From Triticum aestivum (Eukaryota; Streptophyta; Magnoliopsida; Poales; Poaceae), in NCBI RefSeq assembly GCF_018294505.1, contig NC_057814.1, positions 298,141,072 through 298,205,071 on the forward strand: a DNA stretch of 64,000 nucleotides. The letters run 5' to 3'. This document shows positions 23,209 to 35,580 of this stretch, piece by piece. A program made the translations under genes and the position numbers. The notes under the pieces were generated by a model. That model saw only the letters and a list, made by a program, of their open reading frames with translations, ran no database searches and was not told the DNA's origin. Position 1 is the stretch's first letter, and every line of letters starts with the position of its first letter.

Positions 23209-24987
23209 TGTTGCAAATATGCCCTAGAGGCAATAATAAATTGGTTATTATTATCTTTCCTTGTTCGTGATAATCGTTTATTATCCATGCTAGAACTGTA
23301 TTGATAGGAAACTCAGATACATGTGTGGATACATAGACAACACCATGTCCCTAGTAAGCCTCTAGTTGACTAGCTCGTTGATCAATAGATGGTTACGGTT
23401 TCCTGACCATGGACATTGGATGTCGTTGATAACGGGATCACATCATTAGGAGAATGATGTGATGGACAAGACCCAATCCAAAGCCTAGCACAAGATCGTG
23501 TAGTTCGTTTGCTAAGAGCTTTTCTAATGTCAAGTATCATTTCCTTAGACCATGAGATTGTGCAACTCCCGGATACCGTAGGAATGCTTTGCGTGTACCA
23601 AACGTCACAATGTAACTGGGTGGCTATAAAGGTGCACTACAGGTATCTCCGAAAGTGTCTGTTGGGTTGGCACGAATCGAGACTGGGATTTATCACTCCG
23701 TGTAAACGGATAGGTATCTCTGGGCCCACTCGGTAGGACATCATCATAATGTGCACAATGTGACCAAGGAGTTGATCACGGGACAATGTGAGTTACGGAA
23801 CGAGTAAAGAGACTTGCCGGTAACGAGATTGAACAAGGTATCGGGATACCGACGATCGAATCTCGGGCAAGTAACATACCGATAGACAAAGGGATTTGAA
23901 TACGGGATTGATTGAATCCCCGACATCGTGATTCATCCGATGAGATCATCGTGGAACATGTGGGAGCCAACATGGGTATCCAGATCCCGCTGTTGGTTAT
24001 TGGCCGGAGAACGTCTCGGTCATGTCTGCATGGTTCCCGAACCCGTAGGGTCTACACGCTTAAGGTTTGATGACGCTAGGGTTATAGGGAAAGTATGTAC
24101 GTGGTTACCGAATGTTGTTCGGAGTCCTGGATGAGATCCCAGACGTCGCGAGGAGTTCCGGAATGGTCCGGAGGTAAAGATTTATATATAGGAAGTATGG
24201 TTTTGGCCACCGGAAGTGTTCCGGGCATCACCGGTAGTGTACCGGGACCACCGGAGGGGTCCGGGGGTCCACCGGGAGGGACCACGGGCCCCGGAGGCAT
24301 ACATGGGCCAAGTGTGAGAAGGGACCAGCCCCTAGGGGAGCTGGGGCGCCTCCCCACCAAGGCCCATGCGCCTAGAGAGAAGAGGGGGCAAACCCTAGGG
24401 CAGATGGGCCCTAAAGGCCCATGCCTGGTGCGCCTCCCTCTCCCCCCACTTGGCCGCCACCCCAGATGGGGATTGGGGCTGCCGTCACCCCTAGGGAGGG
24501 AACCCTAGGTGGGGGCGCAGCCCTCCCTCTTCCCCTATATATATTGGAGGCAAAGGGGCAACCCAACGCACGGAGTTCTTCTTCTCTTGGCGCAGCCCTT
24601 CCCCTCTTCCTCCTCCTCTCCCGTGGTGCTTGGCGAAGCCCTGCGGGATTGCCACGCTCCTCCATCACCACCATGCCGTCATGCTGCTGCTGGACGGAGT
24701 CTTCCCCAACCTCTCCCTCTCTCCTTGCTGGATCAAGGCGTGGGAGATGTCACAGGGCTGCACGTGTGTTGAACGCGGAGGCACCGTTCTTCGGTGCTTA
24801 GATCGGAATCAACCGTGATCTGAATTGCTACGAGTACGACTCCTTCATCCACGTTCTTGCAACGCTTCCGCATCGCGATCTACAAGGGTGTGTAGATGCA
24901 CTCCCCTTCCCCTCGTTGCTAGATTACTCCATAGATTGATCTTGGTGATGCGTAGAAAATTTTGAATTTCTGCTACGTTCCCCAACA
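23209..24987 (+). repeat. E5 5' LTR (1779 bp)
   Basis: It runs from TGTTGCAAATATGCCC to TACGTTCCCCAACA. The TATA run TATATATAT is at about 24536-24544. By hand it differs from the 3' LTR at about 43 positions plus a 10-base indel near 23581 and a one-base indel. Confidence 0.9.
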
Positions 24988-26330
24988 GTGGCATCATGAG
25001 CTAGGTCTATGCGTAGTTTCTATGCACGAGTAGAACACAAAGCAGTTGTGGGCGTAGATGTTGCCAATTCTTCTTGCCGCTACTAGTCTTATCTTGTTTC
25101 GGCGGCATTGTGGGATGAAGCGGCCCGGACCGACCTTACACGTACACTTACGTGAGACAGGTTCCACCGACTGACATGCACTAGTTGCATAAGGTGGCTA
25201 GCGGGTGTCTGTCTCTCCCACTTTAGTCGGAACGGATTCGATGAAAAGGGTCCTTATGAAGGGTAAATAGAAATTGGCATATCACGTTGTGGTTTTACGT
25301 AGGTAAGAAACGTTCTTGCTAGAAACCTATACAAGCCACGTAAAAACTTGCAACAAACAATTAGAGGACGTCTAACTTGTTTTTGCTGCATGTTCTATGT
25401 GATGTGATATGGCCAGAAGATGTGATGAATGATATATGTGATGTATGAGATTGATCATATTCTTGTAATAGGAATCACGACTTGCATGTCGATGAGTATG
25501 ACAACCGGCAGGAGCCATAGGAGTTGTCTTTATTTTTTGTATGACCTGCGTGTCATTGATTAACGCCATGTAAATTACTTTACTTTATTGCTAAGCGCGT
25601 TAGCCATAGAAGTAGAAGTAATCGTTGGCGTGACAACTTCATGAAGACACAATGATGGAGATCGTGATGATGGAGATCATGGTGTCATGCCGGTGACGAA
25701 GATGATCATGGTCCCCCGAAGATGGAGATCAAAGGAGCAAAATGATATTGGCCATATCATGTCACTATTTGATTGCATGTGATGTTTATCATCTTATGCA
25801 TCTTATTTGCTTAGAACGACGGTAGTAAGTAAGATGATCCCTTATAAAAATTTCAAGAGACGTGTTCCCCCTAACTGTGCACCATTGCGAAGGTTCGTTG
25901 TTTCGAAGCACCACGTGATGATCGGGTGTGATAGATTCTAACGTTCGAATACAACGGGTGTTGACGAGCCTAGCATGTACAGACATGGCCTCGGAACACA
26001 TGCAAAACACTTAGGTTGACTTGACGAGCCTAGCATGTACAGACAAGGCCTCGGAACACAAGAGACCGAAAGGTCGAGCATGAGTCGTATAGAAGATACG
26101 ATCAACATGGAGATGTTCACCGATGATGACTAGTCAATCTCACGTGATGATCGGACACGGCCTAGTTTGACTCGGATCATGTATCACTTAGATGACTAGA
26201 GGGATGTCTATCTGAGTGGGAGTTCATTCATTAATCAGATGAACTTAATTATCATGAACATAGTCAAAAAGGTCTTTGCAAATTATGTCATACGCTTTAG
26301 TTCTACTGTTTAAGATATGTTCCTAGAGAA
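24988..26330 (+). other. E5 primer site and leader
   Basis: TGGCATCATGAGCTAGG at 24989 is a mutated form of the methionine tRNA primer site. The leader that follows has no coding signal. At 25961-26062 a segment of about 41 bp (TTGACGAGCCTAGCATGTAC and onward) occurs twice, 60 bp apart. Confidence 0.65.
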
Positions 26331-29300
26331 AATTTAGTTGAAAGTTGGTAGTAGCAATTATGCGGACTGGGTCCGTAAACTGAGGATTGTCCTCATTGCT
26401 GCACAGAAGGCTTATGTCATTAATGCACCGCTCGGTGTGCTGAACCTCAGCGTCATCTGTAGATGTTGCGAAACATCTGACATACACGTTTTGATGACTA
26501 CGTGATAGTTCAGTGCGTAATGCTAACGGTTTAGAATTGTGGAACCAAAGACGGTTTTTGAAACGTCGCAGAACATATGAGATGTTCCGAAGACTAAAAT
26601 TGGGATTTCTGACTAGTGCCCACGTCAAGAGGTATGGGACCTCTGACAAGTTTCTTAAGCCTGCAAACTAAGGGAGAAAACCTCAATCGTTGAGCATGTG
26701 CTCAGATTGTCTGAGTACTACAATCACTTGAATCAAGTGGGGTTAATCTTCTAGATGAGATAGTGATGGTTCTCCTTAGTCAATGCCACCAAGCTATTAG
26801 AGCTTCGTGATGAACTATAACATATCAGGGATAGATATGATGATCCTTGAGCAACTCGCGATGTTTGACACCGTGAAAGTAGAAATCAAGAAGGAGCATC
26901 AATTGTTGATGGTTAGTAAAACCACTAGTTTCTAGAAGGACAAGGGCAAAAGGGATACTTCACGAAACAGCAAATCGTTTGCTGCTCTAGTGAAGAATCC
27001 CAAGGTTGAACCCAAACCCGAGACTAAGTGCTTCTGTAATAAGAGGAACGATCACTGAAGCAGTACTACCCTAGATATTTGGTAGATGAGAAGGCAGGCA
27101 AGGTCGACAGAAGTATATTAGATATACATTATATGAATGTGTACTTTACTAGTACTCCTAGCAGCACCAGGGTATTAGATACCGGTTCGGTTGCTAAGTG
27201 TTAGTAACTCGAAATAAAAGCCGCGGAATAAATGGAGACTAGCTAAAGGTGAGACGACGATGTGTGTTGGAAGTGTTTCCAAGGTTGAGGTGATCAAGCA
27301 TCGCATGCTCCCTCTACCATCGAGATTGGTGTTAAACCTAAATAATTGTTATTTGGTGTTTGCGTTGAGCATAAACATGATTGGATTATGTTTATCGTGA
27401 TACGGTTATTCATTTAAGGAGAATAATGGTTACTCTGTTTATTTGAATAATACCTTCAATGGTCTTGCACCTAAAATGAATCTCGATCGTAGTGATACAC
27501 ATGCTCATGCCAAAAGATATAAGATAATAATGATAGTACCACATACTTGTGGCACTGCCACTTGAGTCATATTGGTATAAAACGCATGAAGAAGCTCCAT
27601 GTTGATGGATCTTTGGACTCACTCGTTTTTGAAAAGATTGAGACATGCGAACCATGTCTATTGGTATATATGCATGAAGAAACTCCATGCAGATGGATCG
27701 TTTGGACTCACTTGATTTTGAATCACTTGAGACATGCAAATCATACCACATGGGCAAGATGACTGAAAAGCCTCGTTTTCCGTAAGATGAACAAGAGAGC
27801 AACTTGTTGGAAGTAATACATTTGATGTGTGCAGTCCAATGAGTGCTGAGGCATGCAGTGGATATCGTTATGTTCTTACTTCATAGATGATTTGAGTAGA
27901 TGCTGAGTGTATTTACTTGATGAAACACAAGTCTGAATTATTGAAAGGTTCAAGTAATTTCAGAGTGAAGTTGAAGATCGTCGTGACAAGAGGATAAAAT
28001 GTCCGTGATATGATCATAGAGATGAGTATCTGAGTTACGAGTTTGGCACACAATTAAGACATTGTGGAAAGTGTTTCACAATTAATACCGCCTGGAACAC
28101 CATAGTGTGATGGTGTGTCCGAACATCATAACTGCACCCTATTGGATATGGTGCATACCATGAGGTCTCTTATCAAATTACCACTGTCGTTTATGGGTTA
28201 GGCATTAGAGACAACCGCATTCACTTTAAAAGGGGCACCACGCAATTCCGTTGAGACGACACCGTTTAGAGAAACCTAAGTTGTCGTTTCTTAAAAGTTT
28301 GGGGCTGCGAAGCTTATGTGAAAAAATTTCAGGCTGATAAGCTCGAACCCAAAGCGGACAAATGCATCTTCATAGAATACCCAAAACAGTTGGGTATACC
28401 TCCTATTTCAGATCTGGAAGGTAATTGCTTCTAGGAACAGATCATTTCTCGAGGAAAAGTTTCTCTCGAAAGAATTAAGTGGGAGGATGGTGGAGACTTG
28501 ATAAGGTTATTGAACCGTTACTTCAACTAGTGTGTAGCAGGGCACAGGAAGTTGTTCCTGTGGCACCTACACCAATTGAAGTGGAAGCTTATGATAGTGA
28601 TCATGAAACTTCAGATCAAGTCCCTACCAAACCTCGTAGGACGACGAGGATGCGTGCTACTTCAGAGTGGTACGTGATCCTGTCTGAGATATCATGTTGT
28701 TGGACAATACTGAACCTACGAGCTATGGACAAGTGATGGTGGGCCCATATTCCGACAAATGGTTAGAAGCCATGAAATCCGAGATAAATGGATCTTTGAG
28801 AAGAAGACGGACGTGGACGGTAATGTTACCGTCCATGAAGCTCGGCTTGTGGAAAAGAGTATTTTCACAAGTTCAAGGAGTTGACTACGATGAGATTTTC
28901 TCATCCGTAGCGATGCTTAAGTCCGTCGGAATCATGTTAGCATTAGCTGCATTTATGAAATCTGGCAGATGGATGTCAAAACAAGTTTCCTTACCAGTTT
29001 TCGTAAGGAAAGGTTGTATGTGATACAATTAGAAATGTTTTGTCGATCCTAAGGATGCTAAAATGTATGCTAGCTCCAGCGATCCTTCCATGGATTAGAG
29101 CAAGCATCTCGGAGTCAGAATATACACTTTGATGGAGTGATCAAAGTTTTTGGGTTTATACAAAGTTTGTTAGAAACTTGTATTTCCAATAAAGTGAGTG
29201 GGAGCACTACAACATTTCTGATAAGTATATGTGAATGACATATTGTTGATCCGAAATGATGTAGAATTTCTAGAAAGCATAAAGGGTTGTTTGAAAGGAG

Positions 29301-30078
29301 TTTTTCAAAGGAAGACCTAGATAAAAGCTGCTTACATATTGGGCATCAAGATCTATAGAGATAGATCAAAACGCCCGATGATACTTTCAAAGAACGCACA
29401 CCTTGACATGATTTTGAAAGAGTTCAAAATAGATCAGCAAAGAAGGAGTTCTTGGCTGTGTTACAAGGTGTGAGTATTGAGTAAGACTCAAGACCTGACC
29501 ACAGCAGAAGAGAGAGAAAGGACGAAGGTCGTCCCCTATGCTTCAGACATAGGCTCTACAGTATGCTATGCTGTGTACCGCACATGAAGTGTGCCTTGCC
29601 ATGAGATTGGTCAAGGGGTACAATAGTGATCCGGGAATGGATCACATGACAGCGGTCGAACTTATCCTTAGTATCTAGTGGACTAAGGAATTTTCTCGAT
29701 TATGGAGGTGAAAAGGAGTTCTTCGTAAAGGGTTACGTCGATGCGAACTTTGACACTAATCCGGATGAATCTGAGTAGTAAACCGGATTCGTATAGTAGA
29801 GCAATTATTTGAAATGGCTCCAAGTAGCGCGTGGTAGCATCCACAAGATGACATAGATATTCGTAAAGCACACACGGATCTGAAGGGTTCAGACCCGTTG
29901 ACTAATAACCTCTCTCACAAGCATAACATGATCAAACCAGAACTCATTGAGTGTTAATCAGATAGTGATGTGAACTAGATTGTTGACTCTAGTAAACTCT
30001 TTGGATGTTGGTCACATGGTGATGTGACCTGTGAGTGTTAATCACATGGTGATGTGAACTAGATTATTGACTCTAGTG
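26331..30078 (+). pseudogene. E5 Copia polyprotein remnant
   Basis: Fragments appear in the order of a Copia polyprotein. Gag-like NYADWVRKLRIVL is at about 26357. A zinc-knuckle relic (KCFCNKRNDH) is at 27029, protease VLDTGS at about 27171, and the pre-integrase CHLSHIGIKRMKKL at about 27550. Integrase-like SGYRYVLTS is at about 27857, RT-like FSQVQGVDYDEIFSSVAMLK at about 28862, and RNase H-like VKGYVDANFD at about 29728. Dozens of stops and frameshifts separate them, far more than expected from the small LTR divergence. A segment of about 45 bp recurs near the 3' end (from 29951 and from 30035). Confidence 0.8.
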
Positions 30079-30090
30079 CAAGTGGGAGAC

Positions 30091-31860
30091 TGTTGGAAAT
30101 ATGCCCTAGAGGCAATAATAAATTGGTTATTATTATATTTCCTTGTTCGTGATAATCGTTTATTATCCATGCTAGAACTGTATTGATAGGAAACTCAAAC
30201 ACATGTGTGGATACATAGACAACACCATGTCCCTAGTAAGCCTCTAGTTGACTAGCTCGTTGATCAATAGATGGTTACGGTTTCCTGACCATGGACATTG
30301 GATGTCGTTGATAACGGGATCACATCATTAGGAGAATGATGTGATGGACAAGACCCAATACTAAGCCTAGCACAAGATCGTGTAGTTCGTTTGCTAAGAG
30401 CTTTTCTAATGTCAAATATCATTTCCTTAGACCATGAGATTGTGCAACTCCCGGATACCGTAGGGTGTACCAAACGTCACAACGTAACTGGGTGGCTATA
30501 AAGGTGCACTACAGGTATCTTCGAAAGTGTCTGTTGGGTTGGCACGAATCGAGACTGGGATTTGTCACTCCGTGTAAACGGAGAGGTATCTCTGGGCCCA
30601 CTCGGTAGGACATCATCATAATGTGCACAATGTGACCAAGGAGTTGATCACGGGATGATGTGAGTTACGGAACGAGTAAAGAGACTTGCCGGTAACGAGA
30701 TTGAACAAGGTACCGGGATACCGACGATCGAATCTCGGGCAAGTAACATACCGATAGAAAAAGGGAATTGAATACGGGATTGATTGAATCCCCGACATCA
30801 TGGTTCATCCGATGAGATCATCGTGGAACATGTGGGAGCCAACATGGGTATCCAGATCCCGCTGTTGGTTATTGGCCGGAGAACGTCTCGGTCATGTCTG
30901 CATGGTTCCCGAACCCGTAGGGTCTACACGCTTAAGGTTTGATGACGCTAGGGTTATAGGGAAAGTATGTACGTGGTTACCGAATGTTGTTCGGAGTCCT
31001 GGATGAGATCCCGGACGTCGCGAGGAGTTCCGGAATGGTCCGGAGGTAAAGATTTATATATAGGAAGTATGGTTTTGGCCACCGGAAGTGTTCCGGGCAT
31101 CACCGGTAGTGTACCGGGACCACCGGAGGGGTCCGGGGGTCCACCGGGAGGGGCCACGGGCCCCGGAGGCATACATGGGCCAAGTGTGAGAAGGGACCAG
31201 CCCCTAGGGGGGCTGGGGCGCCTCCCCACCAAGGCCCATGCGCCTAGAGAGAAGAGGGGGCAAACCCTAGGGCAGATGGGCCCTAAAGGCCCATGCCTGG
31301 TGCGCCTCCCTCTCCCCCCCACTTGGCCGCCACCCCAGATGGGGATTGGGGCTGCCGCCACCCCTAGGGAGGGAACCCTAGGTGGGGGCGCAGCCCTCCC
31401 TCTTCCCCTATATATATTGGAGGCAAAGGGGCAGCCCAACGCACGAAGTTCTTCTTCTCTTGGCGCAGCCCTTCCCCTCTTCCTCTTCCTCTCCCGCGGT
31501 GCTTGGCGAAGCCCTGCGGGATTGCCATGCTCCTCCATCACCACCACGCCGTCGTGCTGCTGCTGGACGGAGTCTTCCCCAACCTCTCCCTCTCTCCTTG
31601 CTGGATCAAGGCATGGGAGACGTCACCGGGCTGCATGTGTGTTGAACGCGGAGGCACCGTTCTTCGGTGCTTAGATCGGAATCAACTGCAATCTGAATCG
31701 CTACGAGTACGACTCCTTCATCCACGTTCTTGCGACGCTTCCACATCGCGATCTACAAGGGTATGTAGATGCACTCTCCTTCCCCTCGTTGCTAGATTAT
31801 TCCATAGATTGATCTTGGTGATGCGTAGAAAATTTTGAATTTCTGCTACGTTCCCCAATA
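30091..31860 (+). repeat. E5 3' LTR (1770 bp)
   Basis: It begins TGTTGGAAATATGCCC after the polypurine tract AAGTGGGAGAC (ending 30090) and ends TTCCCCAATA, where the terminal CA has become TA. The TATA run is at about 31409-31417. Confidence 0.9.
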
Positions 31861-31865
31861 GTAAG
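31861..31865 (+). repeat. Target site duplication of E5, right (GTAAG)
   Basis: It matches 23204-23208. Confidence 0.9.
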
Positions 31866-32303
31866 CACCGTGATGTGGCTTTCGAGATCGGAGACCATGT
31901 CTACCTCCGCGTCTCTCCAATGAAAGGCACTCGTCGCTTCGGTATCAAAGGGAAGCTTTCCCCTAGATACGTGGGTCCTTTCAAGATCATTGGCAAAAGA
32001 GGCGACCTCGCCTATCAACTTGAGCTTCCCTCCAACTTCGCGAACGTGCACGATGTGTTCCACGTGTCACAGCTTCACAAGTGCTTCAAGACTCCTGAGC
32101 ACACCATCAACTTCAAAGAGATTGACCTCCAAGAAGATCTGTCTTATCATGAGCACCCCGTTGCTATTCTTGAAGAAACTGAGTGCAAGACTCGCAACAA
32201 GTCTATCAAATTCCTGAAAGTGAAGTGGTCGCACCATTCCGACCGAGAAGCCACCTGGGAACGCGAGGACCATCTCCGTTCCGAATATCCGGAGTTCTTT
32301 TAG
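31866..32303 (+). pseudogene. E4 pol C-terminus with chromodomain
   Basis: This continues the E4 integrase after E5. The first part (HRDVAFEIGDHVYLRVSP and FGIKGKLSPRYVGPF) is the integrase C-terminal domain. It is followed by DVFHVSQLHKC and a C-terminal segment starting EHPVAILEETE, with FLKVKWSHHSDREATWE and a terminal YPEFF. That segment has the aromatic and acidic pattern of a chromodomain. Chromodomains of plant Gypsy elements are thought to steer integration to marked chromatin. The frame is open to TAG at 32301-32303. It is cut off from the rest of pol by E5, so it cannot be made as part of a polyprotein. Confidence 0.8.
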
Positions 32304-32309
32304 TCCTAG

Positions 32310-32324
32310 ATCTCGGGACGAGAT
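32310..32324 (+). repeat. Inverted repeat 21 bp before the E4 3' LTR
   Basis: ATCTCG-GGA-CGAGAT, identical to the E1 copy. It lies just after the pol stop codon and just before the purine-rich GTGGTGGAGTG. Confidence 0.8.
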
Positions 32325-33047
32325 CCTCTCGTAGTGGTGGAGTGTTGTAACACCCCGGATGTATCTTGCCATATTTGTAACTCCGACTCTTGCCATTTTC
32401 GGCTATGTGTTATGATATTCCCTTCGTGGTCGGGTTTTGTTTTTCCGTGTTTCATTTTGTTCATGTCATGCATCTCATATCATGTCATCAGGTGCATCTC
32501 ATTTTGCATGCATGTTCGTCTCATGCATCCGAGCATTTTCCCCATTGTTAGTTTTGCAATCCGGCACTCCCACCTCCTCCGGCGCACCCCCTCTTGTTTC
32601 TTTTCGTGAGCGGGTGTTGAACGTTCTCGGAATGGACCGAGTCTTGTCAAGTGGCCTTGGTATACCACCGGTCGACCACCGGTCAAGTTTCGTTCCATTT
32701 GGAGGTCGTTTGATACTCCAACGGTTAACCGGGTAACCGCAAAGTCCTTTTGTGTGTTGCAGCAAAACCCCCCTTCCAAACAGCCCAAAACCCCTCTAAG
32801 TCTCTTCCATGCTCTAGGGCATTCGATCACGATCGTGTGGGCGAAAACCGCACTCCATTTGGAGTCTCCTAGCTCCCTCTACCTATAAACACCTCCCCCC
32901 CTCCGCAATTCCGGATCCCCGAAACCCTAGCCCGTTCCTCCGTGCCGCCGGACGTGTCCGCCGCCGGCCGGACGAAACTCGCCGCCGCCTCCAGCCACCC
33001 ACGCCGTGCCACGTTGCCCCGGCCACCGCGCGCGCCCGCGGCCCGGC

Positions 33048-33360
33048 NNNNNNNNNNNNNNNNNNNNNNNNNNNNNNNNNNNNNNNNNNNNNNNNNNNNN
33101 NNNNNNNNNNNNNNNNNNNNNNNNNNNNNNNNNNNNNNNNNNNNNNNNNNNNNNNNNNNNNNNNNNNNNNNNNNNNNNNNNNNNNNNNNNNNNNNNNNNN
33201 NNNNNNNNNNNNNNNNNNNNNNNNNNNNNNNNNNNNNNNNNNNNNNNNNNNNNNNNNNNNNNNNNNNNNNNNNNNNNNNNNNNNNNNNNNNNNNNNNNNN
33301 NNNNNNNNNNNNNNNNNNNNNNNNNNNNNNNNNNNNNNNNNNNNNNNNNNNNNNNNNNNN
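33048..33360. other. Assembly gap (313 N)
   Basis: All bases are N. The matching stretch of the 5' LTR, about 14508-14651, is only 144 bp and very GC-rich. The N count is therefore probably not the true length, and frames read across it are meaningless. Confidence 0.97.
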
Positions 33361-35044
33361 TCTCCGTCCCCGCCGCCTCCATCTCCGCCATCCCGCACCA
33401 CGGCGAGCTCTGCGCCCGTCCCCCAGCCCCGACGTCGCCGGCGCGTCCTCCTCCCTCTCGCTCCGCCCGAGCTCCGGTGAGAGCCCCAAGCTCCGGTCGC
33501 CGCGGCCTCTTCCCCGGCGAGCTCGTGAGCTCCCGATCCGATCTGAAAATTGCTACGGTTGACTTTTCTTCTCCCTCCCGAAATCCTCCAAGTCCCAGTA
33601 CTTTTGCAATATATACACATGTTCATTGCGTCATAACTCTCTGCATATAGCTCTATTTCATGCGTGTAATATATCGAAATATTCGTCTCAAGATGCTCTT
33701 CATTTTGTTCCATTATGCCATGTTCTTTTGAGTCTATCTTGATGCCCAAATCTCGAGTGCAAGAGTGCTAGTTGCTGTTAACTGCTGTTACTTATCAGAA
33801 CTTGAGGATTTCTTATTTTCGTTGCATTTAATCTGTGCATCTTATGGGCATGAGCTCTACATGTGTTTTGATGTATGCCATGCCATCTTTAAAGTGGTGT
33901 ATGCTATGTATTTTTGTGATCTCTGTGGTGACTAACACAAGCATGCATACTAGGCTTAGTGATGTTTCTGATTTCAGAGACTTGGTAATTTTACTGTCTG
34001 TGACTGCTGTTATTTTGTTGCTATGTATCCATGTGGCTACAGAGAGATCCATGCTTATTTTGGAGATGTTCAGTAAGGATGTTTTGTAGATATAGTTGTG
34101 CTCTATCCATCGATGCCCCTGTTTGCAATTATGGGGTGTCATAGCATGACTAAATCTTGCTCTACTTTTTCTATAAAATATTTCTGGCAGATTGTTAACA
34201 TGATATTCAATTTTGCCAAGCTTGTTGTAGTTGATCCTTTCATGCTATGTATTTGCTCTTGCCATGGATAGCTTTATAAACATGCCATATTACTGTATGT
34301 ATACTTGTTTTGTCATGCATTGCTCTGTGGTGAGTGCATGAAGCTCACCAAGATGCCTTCATAATACTGTTTCTGCTATGCTCTGTTTTCTGCCAAGTCT
34401 GAAACATGTTAACAAAACTTGCTATGTTTACATGGGTGCCATCTTATCTTCTGATCCTTTTTGGCTTATCGTAAGTAAGGGACTTTCGTTCTTTACATTC
34501 AGTAGATTCATGCCATGCCTTGTTTTGCTATGTTAAGTTCTGTAGCATGTTGATTTCTTGCTCTGAACATTGCTACCTGATGTTGTTTCAGCCATGTCCA
34601 GTAATTTCACTGTCTGTGAACCTGTTATCTTTTGCACTTTTTCCATGCTTGTTTGAACCTACTGTGGTGTGATCTAGCCGTAGCTCAGTGTTCATCTTTT
34701 GTCAAGAATCTCCTGTAGATTACGGCCATATGCTTTGTTGCTATGTTGGAGTGCCGTAGCATAGTTGCTTGTTGCATTCTAAGTGCTAACATGCTGTTAA
34801 TCACAGATTCGTGTCATTCTTGTTTTGCTTGCCATTTGCAAACCGTGCATCCGTTTCCGGTGATCTTTATATCGATTTCCCCCGGGCCAGTGTTCCTCTA
34901 AGTGCTGGTCCAAACTAGAGCCACTTGCAGCGCCACCTTGGGGAAACTCGAGGATTGGTTTTAGTTGTACGTAGTGTTCATCCGGTGTGCCCTGAGAACG
35001 AGATATGTGCAGCTCCTATCGGGATTTGTCGGCACATTCGGGCG

Positions 35045-35049
35045 GCTTT
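35045..35049 (+). repeat. Target site duplication of E6, left (GCTTT)
   Basis: GCTTT precedes E6 and recurs at 48023-48027. Confidence 0.9.
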
Positions 35050-35569
35050 TGTCGTGGAATTGTCACGGCAGATGTCCTCGAGCTAGGACTTAGTCGTGGA
35101 GCCATCACAGCTAGGAAGCTTGAAGGGGTTAATGCGGGACAAGGAACACGAGGGTTTATACTGGTTCGGCCCCTTACGGTGAAGGTAAAAGCCTACGTCC
35201 AGTTTGAGGTGATATTGATTAGGGTTATGATCACCAGGGAGCTAAACTGCTATGCCCGGCTCTCGATGAGATTGTTCTTCTCCCTAAACCGCTGCCGGGT
35301 CATCCCTTTATATAGGGAGGCTGACGCCCAGCAGCTCTTAGAGTCCCGGCCGGCTCATAAGAGTGTCCGGCTCGGACTCTCAACTATTCTTGCCTTACAC
35401 TACAAGTTCTACCATAATAATGGTTGCAACTACGGGCCTTAAACCATATCCGGGGCTTAAGCCCATCTTTGGCCCACCGTCTTTAAGCTTGGCGCCGGGC
35501 TTCTGGCAGTGACCATATGAGTAACCCGGCCCCTCCTGGCGGGTGACTCTAAGGTCTATATCCTCAACA
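35050..35569 (-). repeat. E6 3' LTR (520 bp)
   Basis: Read on the minus strand it starts TGTTGAGGATATAGACC and ends CAATTCCACGACA. The TATA box TATATAAA is at about 35307-35314. The polypurine tract CTGGGGCCTAA lies just inside, at 35570-35580. Confidence 0.92.
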
Positions 35570-35580
35570 TTAGGCCCCAG

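Larger units (their letters stand above)
23209..31860 (+). mobile_element. E5, Angela/BARE1/WIS-type Copia element
   Basis: This is an 8.65 kb full-length element with two LTRs of about 1.77 kb and GTAAG duplications, inserted in the integrase coding region of E4. The LTR start (ATGCCCTAGAGGCAATAATA) is characteristic of the Angela/BARE1/WIS group. The internal region is Copia order (gag, protease, integrase, RT, RNase H) but heavily broken. Confidence 0.9.
32346..35049 (+). repeat. E4 3' LTR, left part
   Basis: It begins TGTAACACCCCGGATG. It contains the sequence gap 33048-33360. It also lacks about 816 bp present in the 5' LTR, with the joint at about 34879 corresponding to 16171-16986. 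It is interrupted by E6 at 35049/35050 and resumes at 48023. Confidence 0.9.

Noticed and set aside
24180..24330. CCGG-rich short repeats in the E5 LTR as a possible tandem array
   Set aside because: This is normal Angela-type LTR sequence, present in both LTRs, with no regular unit.
30954..31674. Frames of about 200-235 residues on both strands in the E5 3' LTR
   Set aside because: The same GC-rich LTR segment gives different frame lengths in the 5' LTR copy. They overlap on opposite strands and match no known protein.
32869..33749. Long frames crossing the assembly gap
   Set aside because: They read through N bases. The gap length is not reliable, so the frames are artefacts.
35005..35442. 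Plus-strand frame of 145 residues, repeated at 47407-47895
   Set aside because: It recurs only because it lies in the two E6 LTRs. It starts in different flanking sequence each time and runs antisense to the LTR.
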